The notes beneath the pieces are model-generated. The model was given only the letters and a program-made list of their open reading frames with translations. It had not been told where the DNA came from and ran no database searches. Shown one piece after another: positions 1 through 5,120 of a stretch of DNA of 5,120 bases. The position numbers and the translations under genes were made by a program. The first letter of the stretch is position 1. Each line of letters opens with the position of its first letter. The DNA lies in assembly GCA_003457145.1 (NCBI GenBank), contig DMSR01000417.1, forward strand, positions 1 to 5,120, written 5' to 3'. This DNA is from Bacillus sp. (in: firmicutes) (GTDB lineage Bacteria; Bacillota; Bacilli; Bacillales; Cytobacillaceae).

Positions 1-10
1 TGAGTTGAAC

Positions 11-1120
11 TTACTGAACAACGTTTTGAAATACAGTAAGTTCCTTCAACACCTTTTCGTTAATCTCAATGCCAAGGCCGGGTTTTTCAGTCAGTCTGAT
101 GTATGGAACATCATACGCTAAATCACCTACGTCTTTTGAAAATTTCAATGGTCCCGTCAGCTCGACACTTGTAATCACTTTTTTAGAAAAAGCAACATGG
201 AAGCCGGCAGCTGAAGCAATTGACGATTCTACCATAGAACCTATCTGGCACTCCAACCCGGCCATTTCGGCCTGATGAGCAAGTTTTGTCGCCGGATAAA
301 TCCCTCCGCATTTCATCAGCTTGATGTTAAGTTTATCAGCAGCACGTTTCCGGATTATTTCTCTCATCTCCTTCATGCCTTTTAAACCCTCATCTATCAT
401 CAGCGGAACCACTGTTTTCGATTTTATTTCAGCCATGCCATCGATGTCATCCGCAAGGACCGGCTGCTCCAGCCAGTCAATCTGGCTGCCGCGAAGCTGT
501 TCTAATGCTGTAAGAGCCGCCGCGCTGTTTTTCCAGCCCTGATTCACATCAACACGGATTGCAGGCCCTGCTCCTACCCTCTCCCGGACTGCCTTAATTC
601 TTTGGATGTCCTCAGAAACCTTGGTGCCAACCTTCATCTTGAACGATTGGTAGCCCTTCTCTGCCATGGCTGCAGCTTCATCGGCCATTTTTTCAGGATC
701 AGCAATGCTCAGCACATGTGTAATCGGAAACTCTTTATGATACCGGCCGCCTATCAATTGATAAATTGGCTGCTGGATCTTTTTCCCGAAAATATCATAA
801 CACGCAATATCAATGGCTGCCTTCGCTGTTGGAGAACCATATATCAATCCATCCATGATATCATGAATCCGTTCTATCTCAAGCGGATTGTTTCCTATCA
901 TAGCCGGGGCAATTCTATTTTTTAAAATATGATAGGTTCCTTCCCATGTCTCTCCCGTTACATGTTCATCAGCAACCCCTTCCCCATAGCCTGTAATCCC
1001 TTCGTCTGTTTCTACTTTCACAATAATAGAAGGGATAGATTTATAGGATTGGTAACTAACTACAAATGGAACTTCCAGCGGTAATTGCACAGCGTACAAG
1101 TGAATTGCAGTAATTTTCAT
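11..1120 (-). CDS. Enolase-superfamily enzyme, MLE/dipeptide-epimerase-like (mandelate racemase/muconate lactonizing family)
   Basis: Complete 369-residue protein, the usual length for this superfamily. These enzymes use Mg2+ to stabilise an enolate after proton abstraction next to a carboxylate; they act in the cytoplasm as racemases, epimerases, cycloisomerases or dehydratases. An N-terminal capping domain (about 1-125) precedes the barrel. Visible active-site pieces are the KxK motif K161-M-K163, metal ligands D191 (RVDVNQGW), E218 (WLEQP) and D243 (MIDEG), and the opposing base K267 (NIKLMKCGG). This K/K arrangement is that of the MLE, N-succinylamino acid racemase and Ala-Glu epimerase group, not mandelate racemase proper. 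From memory, Ala-Glu epimerases carry a DxD motif after the eighth strand; here the equivalent place reads E320-L-T322, so the substrate probably differs. The start at 1120 is chosen because GAGG lies 8 nt upstream; the in-frame ATG at 1141 has no ribosome binding site. It is divergent from the regulator gene. Family assignment is firm; exact reaction unknown. Confidence 0.9.
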   Translation of the reverse strand: MKITAIHLYAVQLPLEVPFVVSYQSYKSIPSIIVKVETDEGITGYGEGVADEHVTGETWEGTYHILKNRIAPAMIGNNPLEIERIHDIMDGLIYGSPTAKAAIDIACYDIFGKKIQQPIYQLIGGRYHKEFPITHVLSIADPEKMADEAAAMAEKGYQSFKMKVGTKVSEDIQRIKAVRERVGAGPAIRVDVNQGWKNSAAALTALEQLRGSQIDWLEQPVLADDIDGMAEIKSKTVVPLMIDEGLKGMKEMREIIRKRAADKLNIKLMKCGGIYPATKLAHQAEMAGLECQIGSMVESSIASAAGFHVAFSKKVITSVELTGPLKFSKDVGDLAYDVPYIRLTEKPGLGIEINEKVLKELTVFQNVVQ

Positions 1121-1140
1121 ATTTATGACCTCTTTCCTCA

Positions 1141-1170
1141 TTTACAATAATCTTACAAGTCTGATATAGT
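1141..1170 (+). promoter_or_regulatory. Predicted SigA-type promoter of the regulator gene
   Basis: TTTACA (1141-1146, 5/6 to TTGACA), an 18-bp spacer and TATAGT (1165-1170, 5/6 to TATAAT) point toward the regulator. The start of transcription would be near 1177, giving a leader of roughly 55 nt. The last base of the -10 is the first base of the repeated operator-like element, so the element covers the predicted start site, as expected for autorepression. AAGGAGG at 1221-1227, 5 nt before the ATG, is a strong ribosome binding site. Confidence 0.55.
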
Positions 1171-1179
1171 TGTCGTTAA
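1150..1179 (-). promoter_or_regulatory. Possible SigA-type promoter of the enolase-superfamily gene
   Basis: On the minus strand, TTAACG (1174-1179, 4/6 to TTGACA) and TAAGAT (1150-1155, 4/6 to TATAAT) are separated by 18 bp, about 30 bp upstream of the start codon. The -35 lies inside the repeated operator-like element, so a bound regulator would compete with polymerase. The match is modest, and other nearby AT-rich hexamers could serve instead. Confidence 0.3.
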
Positions 1180-1191
1180 ATAGTCGTTAAT
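1170..1191. promoter_or_regulatory. Putative operator, copy 1: tandem GTCGTTAA in the divergent promoter region
   Basis: Two GTCGTTAA half-sites (1172-1179 and 1183-1190) lie in direct orientation with an 11-bp period, about one helical turn. The whole 22-bp element recurs at 4073-4094 with a single difference. I saw the half-site nowhere else in the window. It begins at the end of the regulator's -10 and overlaps the possible -35 of the enolase-superfamily gene, so one bound protein could control both directions. The neighbouring winged-helix regulator is the likely ligand (inference). Confidence 0.7.
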
Positions 1192-1232
1192 AGAATAAAT
1201 CATTTAAAAAAATACTCCATAAGGAGGCTTTT

Positions 1233-2483
1233 ATGGTCATAAAAATCGCAGTGATCGGCTCCGGGGATTTTCTGCTTAAAATGGAAACAATCACTGACCA
1301 GCTCCATGATATTCTTATAGATTCATATCCATATGAATACCCTCAGGAAGCAGCCGAAATCGTCAAAGCATTGAAACCATGTGATGCCGTGTTTTTTTCA
1401 GGAGCACTTCCTTACCATTTTTCTGAAAAGGAACGGTCCGTTCTACCGATCCCAGCCGTTTATCTTGGCCAGGATGAAATGGCTGTCGCCTCTTCCCTTC
1501 TGGCAGTTTTTTATCATAAAAACATTCGTCTTGACCGGATTTCCTTTGATTTGATTGATTCCGATTTAGTAGAAAGTGTCCTGTCCGATTTGGGAATCGA
1601 AACACCTTTAACTCATATCCTTGATTTTACAGATATGCTGGACACCAGCTTTGATATGGAAAAAATACTAAACTACCATTTGGCCCTTTGGGAACAAGGT
1701 TTAACTGACTTTGCCTTAACAAGTGTCCACAAGATCTACGATCAGCTTATGGCTTTAGGAGTTCCTGCGATGAGGATGATGGATCCTGAAAGTTCTTTAA
1801 TAAGAGGCCTGCGGGAGGCAAAGGTCAAAGCCGAGCTATTTAAGAGCAGATTCTCCCAGATTGCTGCTTGCCATGTGCTTTTATCTGAAGATGGAAACAT
1901 TAAGGCGATCCAGGATTTAGCGAAAGAGATTTCTGCCTCTATTCAAGAACTTGGTGAGCGTTCCTACATCCTTTATAGTACCAGAGGAGAAGTTGATGCT
2001 TTTACAGAAAAGAGCTCTCTTTTTCCTGCCATGTTAAACGGATTGAAAATTGGTTTTGGATACGGATCAGCCATTACAGAGGCCGAACAAAATGCAAAAA
2101 TTGCTCTTCAGTTCTGTAAACAGCTTGACGAGGAAAGCTCCTATTATATCTTAACCGATGAAAAAGTTGTCCTGGGACCATTTCCGAAGTACAGGAAGAG
2201 TTACAGCTTAAAAAATGATGATCCTCAACTGATGGAAATTTCCCAAAAAACCAGAATTGGCCCTGCTAACCTTTCGAAAATCCTCTACTTCTGCCGATCA
2301 CGCAGCTCCCGTCAATTTACCGCAGCCGATTTGGCTGATTACCTTGGCGTGACAAGAAGGTCGACAGAACGACTGCTCAAAAAGCTATTAGACCATGGAT
2401 ATGCAGATGCTGTCGGCGAAGAAATGACCTATCATCAAGGAAGACCCAGAGCCATTTATGAGTTAAGTATCCCAATCTACTAG
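1233..2483 (+). CDS. Transcriptional regulator with N-terminal sensor-like region, GGDEF-like middle domain and C-terminal winged helix
   Basis: Complete 416-residue cytoplasmic protein with no signal peptide or membrane segment. The first ~195 residues look like a ligand-sensing alpha/beta domain: an opening strand MVIKIAVIGSG, a CDAVFFSGALPYHF strand/loop (50-63), and a G-P-A-x-R-M-M-D-P-E-S-S-L-I stretch (176-190) recalling the PrpR-N type of sensor. Residues about 205-315 resemble a degenerate GGDEF/GTP-cyclohydrolase-like fold, with the typical helix-leading segment GFGYGSAITEAEQNAKIALQFCK (split near 274-296), but no intact GGDEF catalytic motif. Residues 340-416 form a winged helix: FTAADLADYLGVTRRS is the helix-turn-helix (362-377) and GRPRAIYEL (403-411) the wing. 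It has no AAA+ domain, so it is not a SigL activator. It probably binds the GTCGTTAA element flanking it and controls itself, the divergent enzyme and the transporter. I do not recognise a named orthologue; the regulator call is firm, sensor-domain naming tentative. Confidence 0.8.
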   Translation: MVIKIAVIGSGDFLLKMETITDQLHDILIDSYPYEYPQEAAEIVKALKPCDAVFFSGALPYHFSEKERSVLPIPAVYLGQDEMAVASSLLAVFYHKNIRLDRISFDLIDSDLVESVLSDLGIETPLTHILDFTDMLDTSFDMEKILNYHLALWEQGLTDFALTSVHKIYDQLMALGVPAMRMMDPESSLIRGLREAKVKAELFKSRFSQIAACHVLLSEDGNIKAIQDLAKEISASIQELGERSYILYSTRGEVDAFTEKSSLFPAMLNGLKIGFGYGSAITEAEQNAKIALQFCKQLDEESSYYILTDEKVVLGPFPKYRKSYSLKNDDPQLMEISQKTRIGPANLSKILYFCRSRSSRQFTAADLADYLGVTRRSTERLLKKLLDHGYADAVGEEMTYHQGRPRAIYELSIPIY

Positions 2484-2519
2484 AAAAGGAAAGTTCACTT
2501 TTGTGAACCTTCCTTTTTT
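2484..2519 (+). terminator. Rho-independent terminator after the regulator, possibly bidirectional
   Basis: A hairpin starts directly after the regulator's stop codon. GTTCAC (2493-2498) pairs with GTGAAC (2503-2508) around a TTTT loop; after one A-C mismatch the stem continues with AAAAGGAA (2484-2491) against TTCCTTTT (2510-2517). A T run (2514-2519) follows on the plus strand. On the minus strand the stem is followed by four T residues, so it may also end transcripts from the convergent transporter gene, whose stop lies about 65 bp away. Confidence 0.8.
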
Positions 2520-2583
2520 GATTGATAGTACCAATTTCAAAAATCGGTTTTGTTCACTTGACCAATATCATAAAGTAAGGCTT

Positions 2584-4005
2584 CTATGCATCAATTGCTA
2601 CGCCTTCCTCCTTATTAAGTACAGCGATTTCCTGAGCAGTGAGCTTGGTGATGGTGAATCCAGTCATCGCGTAAACCACTGAAAGAATCGGAACGACAAA
2701 ATTCAATACCGCATATGGTCCATAATCCAGCGCATGCACTCCCAGTGTACCAAAAATAAAGACACCGCAAGTGTTCCATGGGATAAAAACGGAAGTCAAC
2801 GTTCCCCCATCCTCAAGCGCGCGAGACAGATTTTTCGAATGGAGACCCTTTTCACGGTAAACCTTTGCGTACATTCTAGACGGGATGACAATTGAGATAT
2901 ATTGTTCAGAACACGTTGCATTGGTTGCAAAGCATGATACAACTGTGGAAGCGACCAATGACCGGCTAGTTTTGGCCAGCTTTAAAATTTGGTTTACGAT
3001 TGCTTGCAGCATCCCGGTCTGTTCGAGAATTCCCCCGAACGTCATGGCTACGATGGTCATCGAAACGGTATACATCATCGAATCTAGACCGCCGCGATTA
3101 AATAAATTGTCCACCATTTCATTTCCTGTATCAATCACGAATCCGCTCTGCAGGGCAGCTACGGCGGCAGAAACGGACCCGCCCTGAATGAAAACTTGTG
3201 ATGCAAATCCAAGGGTAATCCCAACGATCAATGCAGGAATTGCAGGAACTTTTTTAGCCACAAGAACAATGACCAATAAAGGGATGATCAGCAGGAATGG
3301 AGAAATTACAAAGCTTTCCTTGAGAACCTTAATCGTCTGCGAGATATCTGCCGTGTCGATGCCACCTTTACTGAAGTCCCTTCCCAAATACCAATATACT
3401 CCCAGAGCAATAATCAGGCCGGGGATGGTTGTATAAAACATATGGCGGATATGTACGAATAAATCCGTGTTGGTCAATCCTGACGCCAGGTTCGTTGTAT
3501 CCGAGAGCGGTGACATCTTGTCCCCAAAATAGGCTCCGGAAATGATGGCACCTGCAATCATCGGAGCAGGAATCCCCATACTGAGCCCTATTCCCATACC
3601 TGCAACCCCAATTGTTCCCATAGTGGACCACGAACTCCCGATTGCCAGAGATACTACTGCACATATCACAGTAATCGTTACAAGAAAAAGTGATGGGGTA
3701 ATTATTTGCAAGCCATAGTAAATCATTGTGGCGACAATACCGCCGCCAATCCAGGCTCCAATAGTGAGTCCTACAAGAATAATGATAATAATTGCCGGCA
3801 GCGCAAGGCGAATCCCCTTATACATTGCCTCTTCGATTTCACCCCAGGTATAACCGGACCTCCATGCAACAAGTGCTGCCACGGAAGTACCAACGATCAG
3901 CGGTATGTGCGGCCCTTGCTCCAGCACGATGACAGACACCGCCATTACAGCAATCATGACGGCAAGCGGAATGATTGCCACTTTAAATGACATCTTCTTT
4001 TCCAT
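2584..4005 (-). CDS. nhaC: NhaC-family Na+/H+ antiporter-like membrane transporter
   Basis: Complete 473-residue integral membrane protein of the NhaC family (TC 2.A.35), close to the usual 450-470 residues. About 11-12 hydrophobic segments can be placed, near residues 8-28, 33-48, 68-95, 104-124, 127-155, 190-207, 232-251, 253-274, 308-326, 346-360, 404-425 and 431-453. Conserved polar motifs within the membrane region are GSSWSTMGTIG (123-133), GDKMSPLSDTTN (161-172), ATNATCSEQYIS (360-371) and EDGGTLTSVFIPWNT (398-412). Family members exchange Na+ for H+, or, as in MleN (malate/Na+-lactate), couple organic acid uptake to cation exchange. The location beside catabolic enzymes and a shared operator suggests a substrate carrier rather than general pH homeostasis (inference). 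The start at 4005 has GAGGGGG 7 nt upstream; an ATG four codons later (3993) is a weaker alternative. It has its own promoter region and is convergent with the regulator gene. Confidence 0.9.
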   Translation of the reverse strand: MEKKMSFKVAIIPLAVMIAVMAVSVIVLEQGPHIPLIVGTSVAALVAWRSGYTWGEIEEAMYKGIRLALPAIIIIILVGLTIGAWIGGGIVATMIYYGLQIITPSLFLVTITVICAVVSLAIGSSWSTMGTIGVAGMGIGLSMGIPAPMIAGAIISGAYFGDKMSPLSDTTNLASGLTNTDLFVHIRHMFYTTIPGLIIALGVYWYLGRDFSKGGIDTADISQTIKVLKESFVISPFLLIIPLLVIVLVAKKVPAIPALIVGITLGFASQVFIQGGSVSAAVAALQSGFVIDTGNEMVDNLFNRGGLDSMMYTVSMTIVAMTFGGILEQTGMLQAIVNQILKLAKTSRSLVASTVVSCFATNATCSEQYISIVIPSRMYAKVYREKGLHSKNLSRALEDGGTLTSVFIPWNTCGVFIFGTLGVHALDYGPYAVLNFVVPILSVVYAMTGFTITKLTAQEIAVLNKEEGVAIDA

Positions 4006-4023
4006 CCTTCAACCCCCTCAAAA

Positions 4024-4039
4024 ATGTATGCGCTTACCA
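4024..4039 (-). promoter_or_regulatory. cre-like site (possible CcpA binding) in the transporter leader
   Basis: Read on the minus strand, TGGTAAGCGCATACAT matches the Bacillus catabolite-responsive consensus WTGNAANCGNWWNCAW at every fixed position except one (G in place of the first T). It lies 18 bp upstream of the transporter start codon and about 50-65 bp downstream of the predicted transcription start, a place where CcpA is known to repress as a roadblock. No test of binding is possible from sequence alone. Confidence 0.45.
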
Positions 4040-4072
4040 AATTCCAGACAACCTTTTTTAGAAAATTTTTAA

Positions 4073-4094
4073 TTGTCGTTAAATGGTCGTTAAT
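4073..4094. promoter_or_regulatory. Putative operator, copy 2: tandem GTCGTTAA upstream of the transporter
   Basis: The two half-sites (4075-4082 and 4086-4093) have the same 11-bp spacing as copy 1, and 21 of 22 bases are identical; the only change is A to G at 4085. It begins 3 bp downstream of the predicted transporter -10, so it would cover the transcription start, as copy 1 does for the regulator. Identity confined to this short stretch in otherwise unlike intergenic DNA argues for selection as a protein-binding site. Confidence 0.7.
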
Positions 4095-4097
4095 CAC

Positions 4098-4126
4098 ATA
4101 TTAAATGGATTTTTGATTTTGGTCAA
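4098..4126 (-). promoter_or_regulatory. Predicted SigA-type promoter of the transporter gene
   Basis: On the minus strand, TTGACC (4121-4126, 5/6 to consensus), exactly 17 bp and TAATAT (4098-4103, 4/6) place the transcription start near 4091, with an 86-nt leader. The promoter sits just after the terminator of the upstream gene. A second, weaker candidate closer to the gene is TTGTCT, 17 bp, TACATT, whose -10 overlaps the cre-like site. Confidence 0.5.
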
Positions 4127-4164
4127 TTGGAATTTTAGGCTGTTTTTATTTTTCAAGGATAATG

Positions 4165-4194
4165 AAAAACCACCGTGTTAACTCACGGTGGTTT
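4165..4194 (-). terminator. Rho-independent terminator of the M20 amidohydrolase gene
   Basis: A perfect 11-bp stem, AAACCACCGTG (4167-4177) against CACGGTGGTTT (4184-4194), closes a six-base loop. Read on the minus strand it begins 10 nt after the stop codon of the M20 gene, and the T run (TTTTT, complement of 4165-4169) follows it. It separates this gene from the transporter, so the two are probably not one transcript except by read-through. Confidence 0.88.
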
Positions 4195-4204
4195 AGAGTA
4201 AATA

Positions 4205-5120
4205 TTAAGCTTTCAAAACCGTTTCCGCCAGCACCTTGGCGCCAATATGAAGGGCTGTGTGGTCAAAGTTCATCTTTGGATGATGAAGACCCGGGTAAAG
4301 GTTTGCCCCTACACCAATCATCGTTGCCTTCAGTGCCGGCTGCTTGACTGTATAGTAATGAAAATCATCGCTTCCTGAAGTAATGACAGGAGCTGCAAGG
4401 GCATCTTCTCCGATAGAAACGGTAATGGCCTGTCTGGCGATAGATTCGGCTTCTGTAGAAACTTCTGCCCCAGGTGCCAGATCGACCCAATCCCAAGTGA
4501 TTTCGACCCCGAACAGTTTTTGCAATCCGATGAATTTTTCCTCGATAGCTTCCTGAAGCTGCTGTAATACTTGGTTCTTCTGTGCCCTTAAGTCGATTGC
4601 AAATTCCGCACTGCCAGGAATGATATTTAGATTGTCACCGCCTGCGATGATTTTTGTCAGCTTTGCAGAATGCGGCTCAAAGGGTGAAACATAGATTGTT
4701 TTTAATGCTTGATGCAGGGCAGCGATGACGTCAATCGCATTTTTCCCCTGATGAGGCCTTGCGCCATGAGCATCAATGCCAATGATTTTCCCTTCAAGAA
4801 ATGTGCCCGCACCATGATGGATTGACGGGGCCACCTTGCCAAGCTGTAATTCTTCCTCTGGACGAAGGTGGATACCGAACAAATGGCTGACGTTCTCGAT
4901 GGCCCCTCGTTCGATCATTGAAAGTGCACCGTTTCCCTTCTCCTCTGCAGGCTGAAAAATGAACCGGATTCGTTTAGATGGCTTTTTTTCCAATACATAG
5001 ACCAGGGCCCCAAGGACCATGGACATATTGGCATCATGCCCGCAGGAATGGTTCGCCCGCCAGACACCGTCTACCTCCTGCCATAATGCATCGATATCCG
5101 CACGGACTGCTACCACTTCC
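4205..5120 (-). CDS. M20-family amidohydrolase/aminoacylase (AmhX-like), N-terminus outside the window
   Basis: C-terminal 305 residues of a metal-dependent M20 peptidase-family enzyme. Family members hydrolyse amide bonds in N-acyl amino acids or related compounds in the cytoplasm. The frame stays open to the right edge, and the family normally has about 65-80 residues before RADIDAL, so the GTG at 5116 is an internal Val codon, not the start. Counting from that Val, visible motifs are RADIDALW (5-12), CGHD (25-28) with metal-binding Cys and His, QPAEEKG (55-61) with the catalytic/metal Glu pair, H83, a lid-domain segment with H117 and H122 (AHGARPHQGKNA), SGSDDFHYY (247-255) and the final metal His in GLHHPKMNFDH (276-286). 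The DALWQEVDGVWRANHSCGHD stretch recalls Bacillus AmhX, from memory. All catalytic elements in the visible part are intact. It likely supplies the hydrolytic step of the locus (inference). Confidence 0.9.
   Translation of the reverse strand, partial: EVVAVRADIDALWQEVDGVWRANHSCGHDANMSMVLGALVYVLEKKPSKRIRFIFQPAEEKGNGALSMIERGAIENVSHLFGIHLRPEEELQLGKVAPSIHHGAGTFLEGKIIGIDAHGARPHQGKNAIDVIAALHQALKTIYVSPFEPHSAKLTKIIAGGDNLNIIPGSAEFAIDLRAQKNQVLQQLQEAIEEKFIGLQKLFGVEITWDWVDLAPGAEVSTEAESIARQAITVSIGEDALAAPVITSGSDDFHYYTVKQPALKATMIGVGANLYPGLHHPKMNFDHTALHIGAKVLAETVLKA

Noticed and set aside
602..925. 107-codon plus-strand open frame opposite the enolase-superfamily gene.
   Set aside because: It lies wholly within a well-supported gene, has no ribosome binding site of note and encodes no recognisable domain; a shadow frame.
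1121..1141. Longer N-terminus for the enolase-superfamily protein, starting at the ATG at 1141.
   Set aside because: No ribosome binding site precedes it, the extra seven residues (MRKEVIN) encode the real ribosome binding site of the ATG at 1120, and MKITAI is the normal start of this family.
1363..1605. 80-codon minus-strand open frame inside the regulator gene.
   Set aside because: Antisense to a conserved coding region, with no promoter, ribosome binding site or domain.
2520..2583. Second small hairpin (CAAAA/TTTTG) and a repeat of GTTCACTT after the regulator terminator.
   Set aside because: The stem is only five A-T-rich pairs and the eight-base repeat is within chance for such AT-rich spacer DNA.
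2885..3436. Two plus-strand open frames opposite the transporter gene.
   Set aside because: Both are antisense to conserved membrane segments and have low-complexity composition expected of antisense membrane-protein codons.
4026..4052. SigL (sigma-54)-like GG-N10-GC spacing upstream of the transporter (TGGAATTTGGTAAGC, minus strand).
   Set aside because: Only the GG/GC spacing fits; the TGGCAC and TTGC blocks are poor, and the local regulator lacks the AAA+ domain such promoters need.
4162..4347. 61-codon plus-strand open frame starting in the terminator hairpin.
   Set aside because: It begins inside the terminator and then runs antisense to the conserved C-terminus of the M20 enzyme; no coding evidence.

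Overview
The window looks like chromosomal DNA from a Bacillaceae-type Firmicute. It is AT-rich, has strong AGGAGG-like ribosome binding sites and SigA-like promoters with hexamers close to consensus, and carries an NhaC-family transporter typical of Bacillus relatives. It holds four protein genes: three complete, and one cut by the right edge. No RNA genes, insertion sequences, CRISPR arrays or broken genes were seen.

Layout, left to right. An enolase-superfamily enzyme (mandelate racemase/muconate lactonizing/dipeptide-epimerase type) is on the minus strand at 11-1120. A 112-bp divergent promoter region follows. A 416-residue transcriptional regulator with a C-terminal winged helix is on the plus strand at 1233-2483, ending in a hairpin terminator that may work in both directions. 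An NhaC-family antiporter is on the minus strand at 2584-4005, with a 199-bp upstream region. The 3' part of an M20-family amidohydrolase/aminoacylase is on the minus strand at 4205 to beyond the right edge, followed by its own strong terminator.

The most informative signal is in the two intergenic regions. The same 22-bp element occurs in both (1170-1191 and 4073-4094, 21/22 identical). It is a direct repeat of GTCGTTAA with an 11-bp period. At both places it starts immediately after, or within 3 bp of, a good -10 hexamer, so it would cover the transcription start. This makes it a strong candidate operator for the regulator encoded between the two sites, linking enzyme, regulator and transporter into one small regulon. 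A cre-like site in the transporter leader suggests added catabolite control.

Taken together (inference), the locus looks like a substrate-induced module for taking up and breaking down an N-acyl amino acid, dipeptide or related amino-acid derivative. The transporter would import it, the M20 enzyme hydrolyse an amide bond, and the enolase-superfamily enzyme epimerise or otherwise rearrange an alpha-carbon. The exact substrate cannot be read from the sequence.
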